64,000 nt of DNA from Mycobacterium sp. ACS4054 (GTDB lineage Bacteria; Actinomycetota; Actinomycetes; Mycobacteriales; Mycobacteriaceae): NCBI RefSeq assembly GCF_001667275.1, contig NZ_LZHV01000052.1:1-64000 (forward strand), written 5' to 3'. This document shows, piece after piece, positions 10,854 to 19,045 of this stretch. The notes below the pieces were generated by a model that saw only the letters and a list, made by a program, of their open reading frames with translations, did not search any database and was not told the origin of the DNA. The translations under genes and the position numbers were made by a program. The stretch's first letter is position 1. The number at the start of each line of letters is the position of its first letter.

Positions 10854-11150
10854 CTAGCTGCCCAGGATTTGCTGCGAGGCCTGCTCTTGCTGCTCGTAGT
10901 TGTTCGCGTCGCGGACCAGTCCGTCGCGCACACCGTGGAGCATGTTGACGATGTTGCGGAAGGCCTGGTTGACCTGACCCATGGTGTCGTACGAGGTCGC
11001 CTGCGCCTGACCGCTCCAGCCCGAACCCGCGATGTTCATCGAGGACGCCCACATCTTGCGAGCCTCGTCCTCAACGGTCTGGGCGTGCACCTCAAAGCGG
11101 CCCGCCATCGCCCGCATCTCGTGCGGGTCGGTCATGAATCGTGCTGTCAT
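10854..11150 (-). CDS. esxW: WXG100 protein of the EsxW (QILSS) group
   Basis: The 98-residue protein has WXG in GSGWSGQAQ and the ESX secretion motif YxxxE in NNYEQQEQ, and ends QQILGS, close to the QILSS ending that names this subfamily. It should form the heterodimer partner of the downstream EsxN-like protein. ATG 11150 has AAGGAGA about 6 nt upstream. Gene order PE-PPE-esxW-esxN is that of ESX-5 associated mini-clusters. Confidence 0.92.
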   Translation of the reverse strand: MTARFMTDPHEMRAMAGRFEVHAQTVEDEARKMWASSMNIAGSGWSGQAQATSYDTMGQVNQAFRNIVNMLHGVRDGLVRDANNYEQQEQASQQILGS

Positions 11151-11226
11151 TGCTTGTCTCCTTCGAAAATGGTTGTCAGTTCTGGATTTTGGTCAATGGT
11201 GCGTCGAGATTGCTTCTCCCCTTCCG

Positions 11227-12336
11227 TCATCCGACCAGCTGCGGCAATACGCTGACGCGAGCCGGCACCGCAGCGCCGAATCCGCGCATCTCCATGCCGC
11301 CGACCTGCCCCGCCGGGATGCCGCGCGGGGCCATCATCGGCGCGCCGGCACCGGCCAAGGGCGCGGCGGCGGGAGCGGGGGCCTCCGGGGCCGCCGCGGG
11401 CCAGCTCGCCGGCACCGACAAACGTCCGACCGGGGCGGCCTGGCCCATGGCCGCGGACGGCATCAGCCGCGCGGGCGCGAGCATTTCCGGCGCGGTCATC
11501 GCCGGCCGGAAGGGTGCGAGATGCTCCATCGCGGGCATCGCCGGGCGGACGACCGCCGGTGCGCGCACGGCGGTGGTGAGGCCCGCGCCGGATGTCGTCA
11601 TCCCGCTCAGTCCGGACGCCCCAACCCCTCCCCCTTGTCCGAACGGCGTTCCGAGCAAGCTGGTGAAGCCGGTGATCGCCGACGGGAAGCCGCCGACCAA
11701 CGACGACGCCGACGCATTGAGCGATGACGGCAGCCCCATCGCCGCCTGAGTGGCCGCGCCCGGCATGTTGGCTGCGCCCGCGGCCGCGGCGCCGGCGGAC
11801 GCCCCGGCGGGATTAGTGGTGGGCGGCGCGACCGTCATCGGCGCCAACATGGCCGCCGCCGCCGAGGACCCCGCGTAGGCGTACATGGCAACGGCGTCCT
11901 GTGCCCACATCTGGCCGTACTGCGCCTCGGTGGCCGCGATCGCCGCCGCGTTTTGGCCCAGGAAGTTGGTGGCAACCAGCATCATCAACAAGGCGCGGTT
12001 GGCGGCGATCATCGGCGGCGGCACGGTAGCCGCAAACGCCGCCTCGTGCGCGGCCGCGGCCGCGGCGGCTTGCATCCCCGCCTGCTCGGCCTGCGCGGCG
12101 GTGGCGTGCATCCAGGCCACGTAGGGAGCGGCGGCGGCGGCCATCGCCGCCGACGACGGACCCTGCCAGCCGGCATCGGTCAGATCCACGATCGCGGTCC
12201 CGTACGCCGTCGCGGCCGAACGCAGCTCGGCCGCCAGACCCTCCCAGGCCATCGCCGCCGCGAGCAGGGACGCGGGCCCTGGCCCCGCGTACATCAGGCC
12301 GGAATTGATCTCCGGGGGCATCGCACCGAAATCCAT
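11227..12336 (-). CDS. PPE family protein, SVP subgroup
   Basis: The N-terminal domain of about 180 residues has PPE at residues 7-9, a WQG turn near residue 57 and the FLGQN segment. The C-terminal part is Ala/Pro/Met-rich and contains GRLSVPASW, the Gxx-SVP-xxW motif of the PPE-SVP subgroup. ATG 12336 is preferred over GTG 12339 because AAAGGA lies about 8 nt upstream. It is smaller than, and distinct from, the PPE65-like protein encoded 1.4 kb upstream. It probably pairs with the PE protein encoded just before it for ESX-5 export. Confidence 0.9.
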   Translation of the reverse strand: MDFGAMPPEINSGLMYAGPGPASLLAAAMAWEGLAAELRSAATAYGTAIVDLTDAGWQGPSSAAMAAAAAPYVAWMHATAAQAEQAGMQAAAAAAAHEAAFAATVPPPMIAANRALLMMLVATNFLGQNAAAIAATEAQYGQMWAQDAVAMYAYAGSSAAAAMLAPMTVAPPTTNPAGASAGAAAAGAANMPGAATQAAMGLPSSLNASASSLVGGFPSAITGFTSLLGTPFGQGGGVGASGLSGMTTSGAGLTTAVRAPAVVRPAMPAMEHLAPFRPAMTAPEMLAPARLMPSAAMGQAAPVGRLSVPASWPAAAPEAPAPAAAPLAGAGAPMMAPRGIPAGQVGGMEMRGFGAAVPARVSVLPQLVG

Positions 12337-12354
12337 CACTACATTCCTTTCCTG

Positions 12355-13214
12355 CTAGCCCAGCGCCGGGAGTGGCTTCGGGCCGGTGAACGCTTTGACC
12401 GCCGGCTCCGCGTGGACGATGTGCTCGGCCGGTAGGTTCGCGGGCAGCACCTTCTCGGCGGGCAGGGCGGCCGCGAGCCGGGCCGGCGCGGTGGGCGCCA
12501 GCTCCGCGGGCGAGATGTGCCGGGGCGCGATGTCCGCGCGCGCGGCGGGCGCCGGGTGGGCGGGCGCGAGGTGCTCGACGTGTTGGGCGGGCGCCATGCG
12601 GGCGGGGGGCGCGGGGGGCCGGCGGGGGCGGCCGGGGGGGCGCCGTAGTGGCCGTGCGTGTACGGCGCCTGGTGGCGGCCGTAATTGGCGGCTCCATAGC
12701 CGTTGTAGCCGCCGTGCTGGGGTGGGACGCCACCGCCGTAGCCGCCGCCGCGCCACCCCGGGGTCGTGGGCGCTGCCGCGGTGGCCGGCCGGGCGGGCCC
12801 CGTGGGTGTCACGCGATTGGGTGCGGCGGGCGTCACGCGACTGGGCAGGGCCGGTGACGTGCGAGCGGGTCCGGCCGGCACCATGCGGGCGGGCGCGGTG
12901 GGGACGAGGTGGCCGCCGGCGGCTTGCGTCGCGTTGGCGGCTTCGGTGGCCTCGTACGAATCGGCGCTTTGTCCCAGGGTCCTGACGAACTGCTCGTGGA
13001 TCATGCTGGCCTCGGCGCTGATCGCCTGATACTGCTGGCCGTAGCCCGCGAAGGCGGCCGCGGTCATCGCCGAGACTTCGTCGGCCGCCGCCGGGACGAC
13101 GCCCGTGATCGCGAATGCCGCCATCGAGTTGGCCGCGGTCACCGCCGAGCCGATCGACTGCAGCTGGCCGACCGCGGCCGACAAGAGCAGCGGTTGCGTG
13201 GTCAGGAACGACAT
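12355..13214 (-). CDS. PE family protein with Ala/Pro-rich tail; apparent frameshift
   Basis: ATG 13214 (SD GAGGAGAA) opens a typical PE domain of about 100 residues beginning MSFLTTQPLL, with secretion motif YxxxE (YEATE). A repetitive Pro/Ala/Arg tail follows. As written, the frame runs on to 12339 but becomes Arg/Ser-rich nonsense after about 12610. The low-complexity PAQHVEHLAPAHPAPAA-type tail continues in another frame and stops cleanly at 12355, ending KPLPALG. A single missing base within the G tracts at 12601-12640 (one run has seven G) would join the two. This could be a sequencing error, a real frameshift or slippage. Coordinates give the inferred intact gene. Confidence 0.7.
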
Positions 13215-13353
13215 GTGTCTTCTCCTCGTGGAAATGCCTGAATCTGGATAATCCCGTCGTGCTTGCGGACACTATGTCATGTTTTAGGAATTCATGTCTA
13301 GTGTTGGGGACAAATTTCTTATGTACGTCATCAGACTCGCAGGTGGAGACACT

Positions 13354-13382
13354 TTGCCCGGCTTTCGGCACCGCGTTACTCT
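13354..13382 (+). promoter_or_regulatory. Promoter of HTH-like gene: TTGCCC-17-TACTCT
   Basis: TTGCCC (13354-13359) and TACTCT (13377-13382) are separated by 17 bp, and ATG 13389 follows 6 nt after the -10 box. This predicts a leaderless transcript. Confidence 0.55.
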
Positions 13383-13388
13383 GGACGG

Positions 13389-13739
13389 ATGCCACGCACC
13401 AACGCCGCAGGATGGGGGCTGAAGCGCCTGCTCGAGGCGACGCTCAACCGCGACATCACCGTCGAGCAGTTGCGCGACGCCTGCGGCGTCACCAAAGGGC
13501 GCTGGTACGGGGCGGCCGGGCGCGCCAACGCCGACGACTTCCCCGACGCCGAGGAGGCCAGGCGCGCCGCGCACGCGTTCGGACTCAGCGCCACCTGGCT
13601 ACAGATAGAACTGGGCCTGATCACGCCCGAAGATGTGCACGCAGTCCTGGGCGATGGCGAGTCGCCGGATCCGTTCCGGGTCACCACCCGCCAGCGAGTG
13701 CTGATGCCCAATCCGACGGTGGAGGGCCCCAGCAGCTGA
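13389..13739 (+). CDS. Small putative helix-turn-helix protein in the PE/PPE island
   Basis: The 116-residue protein is not recognised with certainty. Residues about 23-41 (ITVEQLRDACGVTKGRWYG) look like the second and third helices of a repressor-type HTH, preceded by a helix (GWGLKRLLEATLN). A second helical pair follows around LSATWLQIELGLITPEDV. The gene is plus-strand, alone between two minus-strand PE/PPE operons, and its promoter lies in the gap it shares with the PE-PPE-esx operon. A local regulator is inferred. A phage-like immunity or XRE-type protein is an alternative. Confidence 0.65.
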   Translation: MPRTNAAGWGLKRLLEATLNRDITVEQLRDACGVTKGRWYGAAGRANADDFPDAEEARRAAHAFGLSATWLQIELGLITPEDVHAVLGDGESPDPFRVTTRQRVLMPNPTVEGPSS

Positions 13740-13760
13740 ACCGGCCGGCCCGGCTTTGAC

Positions 13761-14972
13761 TCAGCCGCCGGCCGGGGGCGAAGCGATAACGGTGGGCTTG
13801 AAACCGTATCGGGGCGCAACAAAGTGCGCCGCGCCGCGCCCGGTCCCACCGACGGGCATCATCGGCACCCCGCCCACCGCATTCGCGGCCGGCTCGACGG
13901 ACGACGCGGCGGAGAGACCATTGAGCGCCACGGTGACGGGCGGACCCGCCGGGGCCGCGCCCGCCCACGCCGCCGGCACCGACAAGCCACCGACCGACGA
14001 AGCCTTCCCGACGGCTCCGCCGATCGCGCCGATCGCGCCCGCGCCCGGCGCGGCCGCGGGCAAAGCCGCTTCCGCGGCCTTGGCGGCGCCCTCGGTGGCC
14101 GATTTCGCAGCCGGCATCATGCCCTGAGCAATACCTTGGATGTCTTTGAACGAGGTGGTGAAAAGCCTTGTGGGCGAGATCAATCGGATGAACGCATCGA
14201 AGGGCGTGCTGGCGTCCAGGGTCTGCGAGCCGGTCAGGCCCTCTAACAGATCGCCCAACGGCCCACTCACCACGAGCCCATCGCCCTCGGGGTTCAGGCT
14301 GATCCCACCGAGGCTGATACCGGCGGGATTGTTCGGCACCCCGGCCAGCGACGACAGCGTTTGAGGCACGGTGTCGAGCCCGTGCGCGCCGCCATTCCCG
14401 GCCGCCTGGGCCACCGCGGCGGCCTGACCGGCGACGCCGGCCGGATTGGTGGCGGGGGCCGCCGGGTCGAAGGGCGCCAACGTCGCCGCCTCGGCCGAGG
14501 TCCCGGCATATCCGTACATGGCCGCGGCGTCCTGCGCCCACATCTCGCCGTACTGCGCCTCGGTGGCCGCGATCGCGGCTGTGTTCTGGCCGAGGACGTT
14601 CGTCGCCAGCAATTCCAGCAACAACGCGCGATTCGCCGCGATCACCGGCGGGGGCACCGTTTCGGCGAACGCCGCCTCATAGGCACCCGCGGCGGCCACG
14701 GCTTGAGCGGCGGCCTGCTCCGCCCGACCCGCCGTGCCGCGAAGCCAGGCCACCTGTGGCACGGCCGCCGCCAGCATGGCCGACGCCGCCGCCCCCTGCC
14801 ACAACCCGTCGTCAAGTCCCGCGACCACCGACCGGTAGGAGGATGCCGCGGCATCCAACTCGGCGGCGAGAGCGTTCCAGGCCGCGGCGGCGGCCAACAG
14901 CGGCCCCGAGCCGGGTCCCGAATACATCAGCGCGGAGTTGATCTCCGGCGGCAACTGCGCGAAATCCAGCAT
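13761..14972 (-). CDS. PPE65: PPE65-like PPE protein
   Basis: The 403-residue protein begins [20 protein letters not shown], has a WQG turn near residue 58, GGLSVPAAW (SVP motif) and the C-terminal end [18 protein letters not shown]. Both ends closely match M. tuberculosis PPE65 (Rv3621c), so this, rather than the PPE beside the esx genes, is the positional orthologue. It starts 8 bp after the PE stop and should be co-expressed and co-exported with that PE through an ESX system, probably ESX-5. Confidence 0.93.
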   Translation of the reverse strand: MLDFAQLPPEINSALMYSGPGSGPLLAAAAAWNALAAELDAAASSYRSVVAGLDDGLWQGAAASAMLAAAVPQVAWLRGTAGRAEQAAAQAVAAAGAYEAAFAETVPPPVIAANRALLLELLATNVLGQNTAAIAATEAQYGEMWAQDAAAMYGYAGTSAEAATLAPFDPAAPATNPAGVAGQAAAVAQAAGNGGAHGLDTVPQTLSSLAGVPNNPAGISLGGISLNPEGDGLVVSGPLGDLLEGLTGSQTLDASTPFDAFIRLISPTRLFTTSFKDIQGIAQGMMPAAKSATEGAAKAAEAALPAAAPGAGAIGAIGGAVGKASSVGGLSVPAAWAGAAPAGPPVTVALNGLSAASSVEPAANAVGGVPMMPVGGTGRGAAHFVAPRYGFKPTVIASPPAGG

Positions 14973-14980
14973 CTCCCCGC

Positions 14981-15280
14981 CTAACCGACGGCGGCGGTGT
15001 TGGCGATCTCCGTCGCGGCGTACGAACCCGCGCTGATACCCAGCGTGGTCGCCAACTGCTCACGAACCATCGCGGCCTGGGCGCTGATCTCCTGGAAGAG
15101 CTTGGCGTGCCAGGAGAACTGCGCCGCGGTCAACAGCGACACCACATCGGCGGCCGCGGGAGCCACCCCGGTCGTCGGAACGGCCGCGGCCAAACTGCCC
15201 TCCCGCACAGCCGTATTGATGCTGTGCAGGTCGCCGGCGGCCGAATGCAGCATGTCCGGCTGAGCCATCAGATAAGACAC
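14981..15280 (-). CDS. PE32: PE family protein (PE32-like)
   Basis: The 99-residue protein consists of the PE domain alone: a two-helix hairpin, a PE-type turn region and the YxxxE export motif (YAATE) near the C-terminus. Length equals a minimal PE protein such as PE32 (Rv3622c). GTG 15280 has AGGAGGGG about 3 nt upstream. It forms a two-gene operon with the PPE65-like gene, the usual PE/PPE arrangement. Confidence 0.9.
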   Translation of the reverse strand: MSYLMAQPDMLHSAAGDLHSINTAVREGSLAAAVPTTGVAPAAADVVSLLTAAQFSWHAKLFQEISAQAAMVREQLATTLGISAGSYAATEIANTAAVG

Positions 15281-15634
15281 GTCCCCTCCTGGAAAATCAG
15301 TTCAGATCAACAGCTTTCAGACGCCTGGACACGTTAGGGAGTCGCATCCCGGGGCGACAGGCCCGCGGCCGCATTTTCACCACCGGGTCGATGACTGTTC
15401 ACTTAGCTGGCCGAGAATGCTGGAACATTTGGTTTTCTCATGAAAGAGATTACAAACCAATATGATTGGAACATATATGCACATATATGCGGCCGCTGCC
15501 GGGGCGCATCGTACGTTTGCCGGCGGTCCTGGGGTCGTTGAACTTATTGGCACACAACGAAATTCGATTCTGCGCGCGAGCCGCAGTGGTCAGCCCGTAG
15601 CATCGGCGCACCCCGAGCGGCTAGGGTGCCACTC
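15281..15634. promoter_or_regulatory. AT-richer divergent intergenic region upstream of PE32 and lpqG
   Basis: This 354-bp gap contains no credible gene. The segment about 15405-15490 is clearly richer in A and T than its surroundings and ends in a perfect tandem decamer, ACATATATGC twice (15471-15490). AT-rich stretches in mycobacteria often bind Lsr2 or EspR, so silencing of the PE-PPE operon is a plausible role, but only inferred. The lpqG promoter lies at its right end. Confidence 0.5.
15622..15627 (+). promoter_or_regulatory. -10 box TAGGGT for leaderless lpqG
   Basis: TAGGGT is followed after 7 nt by ATG 15635. No Shine-Dalgarno sequence and no good -35 hexamer are seen. Confidence 0.5.
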
Positions 15635-16381
15635 ATGCCGGTCGCAAAGAATGTCCCGAGGTTTTCCCGCAAGTTGATCGCCGTGGCCGTCGCCGGCTTG
15701 GCCGCCGCCACCGTGTCGGCATGCGATTCCGCACCCTCAGCGCCCGCGCCCGGGGTGCACCCCCGTCAGGTCACCGTCCTCGGGTCCGGCCAGGTCCAGG
15801 GCGTCCCGGACACCCTGACCGCGGATGTCGGGATCGAATTCACCGCACCCGACGTGACCTCGGCGATGAACCAGACCAACGATCGCCAGCAAGCGGTCAT
15901 CAATGCCCTGGTCGGCGCCGGCGTCGACCACAAAGACATCAGCACCACCGAGGTCACGCTGCAGCCGCAGTTCAGCAATCCCGAGCCCAACGGCGCCGCC
16001 AAGATCACCGGATACCGTGCCACCAACGCCATCACCGTCAAGATCCACCCGCCCGACGCCGCGTCGCGGATGCTGGCCCTCATCGTCGGCACCGGCGGCG
16101 ACGCCACCCGGATCAAGTCGGTCAGCTACTCGATCGCCGACGACTCGCAGCTGGTCAAGGACGCCCGGGCGCGGGCCTTCAACGACGCCAAGAGCCGGGC
16201 CGAACAGTACGCCCAGCTGTCCGGGCTCCGACTGGGACGGGTGCTGTCGATCTCGGAGGCGACGGAACCGGCGACAGGCGGGCCGCCGGCGCCGCCGAGG
16301 GCGATGCCGAGCGCGGTCCCGCTGGAACCCGGCCAGCAGACCGTGAGCTTTTCGGTGACCGCGGTGTGGGAGCTGGACTAG
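15635..16381 (+). CDS. lpqG: SIMPL-domain lipoprotein LpqG
   Basis: The 248-residue protein has a signal peptide ending in the lipobox VSAC (Cys30), so it should be lipidated on the outer face of the plasma membrane. The mature part is a SIMPL/DUF541 domain (about 45-245) starting RQVTVLGSGQVQGVPDTLTA. These periplasmic proteins have no defined activity. It corresponds to M. tuberculosis LpqG (Rv3623). ATG 15635 fits both the signal peptide and the TAGGGT leaderless promoter. It converges with hpt, with only 2 bp between the stop codons. Confidence 0.92.
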   Translation: MPVAKNVPRFSRKLIAVAVAGLAAATVSACDSAPSAPAPGVHPRQVTVLGSGQVQGVPDTLTADVGIEFTAPDVTSAMNQTNDRQQAVINALVGAGVDHKDISTTEVTLQPQFSNPEPNGAAKITGYRATNAITVKIHPPDAASRMLALIVGTGGDATRIKSVSYSIADDSQLVKDARARAFNDAKSRAEQYAQLSGLRLGRVLSISEATEPATGGPPAPPRAMPSAVPLEPGQQTVSFSVTAVWELD

Positions 16382-16383
16382 GG

Positions 16384-16995
16384 CTACTGCTGGTAGACGC
16401 GGGGGTCCAGCGTGCCGATGTACGACAGGTCGCGGTAGCGCTCGTCGTAGTCCAGGCCGTAGCCGACGACGAAGTCGTTCGGGATGTCGAAGCCCACGTA
16501 GGCGATTTCGACGTTCGCGCCCTTCGCGTCGGGCTTGCGCAGCAGCGTGCACACGCGCAGCGAACGCGGATGGCGGCTGGTGAGGTTGCGCAGCAGCCAC
16601 GACAGGGTCAGGCCCGAGTCGACGACGTCCTCGACGATCAGCACGTCGCGGCCCTGGATGTCGCGGTCCAAGTCCTTGAGGATCCGCACCACCCCCGACG
16701 ACGAGGTCGAGGACCCATACGAGCTGACCGCCATGAACTCGAACTGGGTGGGCACCGGGATTGCCCGCGCCAGGTCGGTGACAAAGATCACAGCGCCCTT
16801 GAGCACGGTGATCAGCAGCAGATCTTGGCCGGTCTCGGTCATCACGTTGCGGTAGTGCCCGCCGATCTCCTCGCCGAGTTCGGCGATGCGCGCCTGGATC
16901 TGCTCGGCGGTGAGCAGCACCGACTTGATGTCCCCCGGATACAGCTCCGCGGGCTGGGCGGGGGTGATCGCCGAGGAGATCTGGGCCACGCCCAC
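16384..16995 (-). CDS. hpt: Hypoxanthine-guanine phosphoribosyltransferase
   Basis: Hpt salvages hypoxanthine and guanine with PRPP. The 203-residue protein has the PRPP loop [11 protein letters not shown], the flexible-loop segment [10 protein letters not shown] and the C-terminal [19 protein letters not shown] typical of bacterial HPRTs. GTG 16995 yields MGVAQISSA, aligning with the M. tuberculosis start; GTG 16989 is also possible. It lies 50 bp downstream of tilS. In many actinobacteria hpt is followed directly by ftsH; here about 10 kb of accessory genes intervenes. Confidence 0.93.
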   Translation of the reverse strand: MGVAQISSAITPAQPAELYPGDIKSVLLTAEQIQARIAELGEEIGGHYRNVMTETGQDLLLITVLKGAVIFVTDLARAIPVPTQFEFMAVSSYGSSTSSSGVVRILKDLDRDIQGRDVLIVEDVVDSGLTLSWLLRNLTSRHPRSLRVCTLLRKPDAKGANVEIAYVGFDIPNDFVVGYGLDYDERYRDLSYIGTLDPRVYQQ

Positions 16996-17045
16996 AGAGT
17001 GCCACGCCAACGGCCGAATAACCAACGGCGACCCCGGTATTGCGC

Positions 17046-18008
17046 CTACCGGACCGGTTCGCGCCACAGCGTCAGGACGCCGTCGCGCCGCCCCGCGATC
17101 AACCGCTCGGCCCGCAGCGCGGATCCGACCGCCACCCCGCCCTGCCCGCGCCACGCGGTGACGAGCGCGTCGACGCCGCGGATCTGCTTGTCGGTCAGGC
17201 CCGTTGCGCCACCGGCCAGGAGCCAGCCGCGGATCACCCGGCGCCGAACCGGGGCGGCCAGCGCCGCCAGGGCCTGCGCCCGCAGGCCCGCACCCTCCTT
17301 GGCCCCCGGCAGCGCCTGGGCGGCCAGGGTGTCGATCAGCTCGGTGTCCTCGCGCAGCGCGGTCGCCGTGCGGGCCAGCGCCTCGGCCACGCCCCCGCCC
17401 AGCACGTCCTCCAGCAGCGGCAGCACCTCCAGGCGCAGCCGGGACCGGGTGAAGCGGCGGTCGGTGTTGTGCGGATCCTGCCAAGGGGCCAGGCCCAACT
17501 CGCGGCAGGCGGCGTGCGTCACGGCCCGGCGCACGCCCAACAACGGCCGGCCCCACGGCGAGTCGTACGGCCGCATGCCGGCGATCGACCGCACGCCCGA
17601 CCCCCGGCCCAGCCCCAGCAGCACCGTCTCGGCCTGGTCGTCGAGCGTGTGGCCCAGCAGCACCGGCCCGTCGTGGTAGGCGCTCAAGGCGGCATAACGG
17701 GCGGCGCGGGCGGCCGCCTCGGGGCCGCCCTCGTTACCCACGTGCACGCGAACCACTTGTGCGGCAACGCATCCCAACGCGACGGCTTGCTCGCGGGCGG
17801 TTTCGGCGATCGCGGCCGACTCGGGTTGCAGGCCGTGATCGACGATCACCGCGGTGGTCGGCCGCAGCTGCGCCGCCACCGCGGTGAGCGCGAGGGAATC
17901 GGGTCCGCCCGACAGCGCCACGCACCATCGCTCGACGGTGGCGACGTGGGTCTCGACGAACGCCTCGACAGCCGCGCGCAGCTGCCCTACAGCACCCTGT
18001 CGATCCAT
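17046..18008 (-). CDS. tilS: tRNA(Ile)-lysidine synthetase
   Basis: TilS modifies C34 of the CAU-anticodon tRNA-Ile to lysidine so that it reads AUA. The 320-residue protein has the PP-loop ATPase motif SGGPDS (33-38), [20 protein letters not shown], and IAGM with RPLL, the usual order of N-type ATPases. The C-terminal substrate-binding part is short, as in other mycobacteria (formerly MesJ). ATG 18008 lies inside the upstream gene (22-bp overlap), which suggests coupling. The longer in-frame form was rejected. Confidence 0.93.
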   Translation of the reverse strand: MDRQGAVGQLRAAVEAFVETHVATVERWCVALSGGPDSLALTAVAAQLRPTTAVIVDHGLQPESAAIAETAREQAVALGCVAAQVVRVHVGNEGGPEAAARAARYAALSAYHDGPVLLGHTLDDQAETVLLGLGRGSGVRSIAGMRPYDSPWGRPLLGVRRAVTHAACRELGLAPWQDPHNTDRRFTRSRLRLEVLPLLEDVLGGGVAEALARTATALREDTELIDTLAAQALPGAKEGAGLRAQALAALAAPVRRRVIRGWLLAGGATGLTDKQIRGVDALVTAWRGQGGVAVGSALRAERLIAGRRDGVLTLWREPVR

Positions 18009-19045
18009 CGCTGAGGTTCTTCGATCTCGTCGGGCAGGGGCAGCGTCTCGGGTCCGGTCCAGATGGTGTTGAACCGCTCCATCCCGACCCGTCCCACCAC
18101 ATGGTCGACGAACGCCTTGCCCCGGGTGTACTGACTGAGTTTGGCGTCGAGGCCCAGCAGCGCGCGCAGCAGCCGTTGCAGCGGCGGCTGTTTGCGGTTG
18201 CGGCGCTCGTCGAATCGACGGCGGATGGTGGTCACCGACGGCACCACCATCGGCCCGACGGCGTCCATCACGTGGTCGGCGTGGCCCTCCAGCAGCGTGC
18301 CAAGCACCAGCAGCCGATCGAGGGCCTGACGCTGCGGCTCGGACTGCACCGCGCGCACCAAGCCGACAATGCCCGACGAGTTGCCGTCCGCCGATCCGTC
18401 GCCGCGGTTGCGGACGTACTCCGCGAGCCGGCTCGCCACCTGCGCGATGTCTTCGCCGGCGTCCCGCGTCAGCAGGGCCAGGGACTCGGACATGTAGTCG
18501 GACAGCCACCGGTTGGCGGTGAACTGCACCCGGTGGGTCACCTCGTGCAGGCAGACCCACAGCCGGAAATCGGAGGGTTCGACCCGCAGCTGCCGCTCGA
18601 CGGCGATCACGTTCGGGTACACCAGCAGCAGGCTTCCCTCGTTGGTGGCGTCCAGGCCCCTCGCGAACGGGTCGTACTGGCCGAGGATGCCCGACGACAC
18701 GAACGCCAGCACGGCGCCCGTCTGCGCGCCGGTGACGCGGCCGGTGAAGAAACCCCGCGGTTTCTCGGCCCCCTTCATCATCACGCGCATCGACTCGGCC
18801 GCCGCGCCGATCCATTCCGGCCGGTCGACGATGCGGGCCGGCGGCACGGCGCCCTCGGCGACCAGGCCGGTGACCTCGCGCACCGGCGGTTCGGCCTTGG
18901 CGGCCGAGCGGCTGAGCTCGTCGATCACCTGGCGCCGCGTGTAATCGCTCGCCGCCGGACCCGGGCGGGCCAGCCGTTGTCCGACGGTGGCGGCGAATCC
19001 CCAGTCGACCGCGGTACCGAGCGTCAGCTCCGAGGGCGGGCTCAT
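17987..19045 (-). CDS. Zinc-metallopeptidase-like protein, DUF2342 family
   Basis: The 352-residue protein matches Rv3626c and the actinobacterial DUF2342 family, which is annotated as associated with coenzyme F420 biosynthesis although no activity is known to me. A zincin motif HEVTH is at residues 167-171, preceded by LWVCL, with a downstream Glu-containing LLEGHADHVMD that could give the third ligand. No signal peptide is seen. ATG 19045 overlaps the dacB stop (ATGA), and the 3' end overlaps tilS by 22 bp. Confidence 0.88.
   Translation of the reverse strand: MSPPSELTLGTAVDWGFAATVGQRLARPGPAASDYTRRQVIDELSRSAAKAEPPVREVTGLVAEGAVPPARIVDRPEWIGAAAESMRVMMKGAEKPRGFFTGRVTGAQTGAVLAFVSSGILGQYDPFARGLDATNEGSLLLVYPNVIAVERQLRVEPSDFRLWVCLHEVTHRVQFTANRWLSDYMSESLALLTRDAGEDIAQVASRLAEYVRNRGDGSADGNSSGIVGLVRAVQSEPQRQALDRLLVLGTLLEGHADHVMDAVGPMVVPSVTTIRRRFDERRNRKQPPLQRLLRALLGLDAKLSQYTRGKAFVDHVVGRVGMERFNTIWTGPETLPLPDEIEEPQRWIDRVL

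Noticed and set aside
15462..15677. 71-codon plus-strand frame before lpqG
   Set aside because: It overlaps the lpqG signal peptide in another frame, has no ribosome-binding site and lies in the AT-rich regulatory patch.
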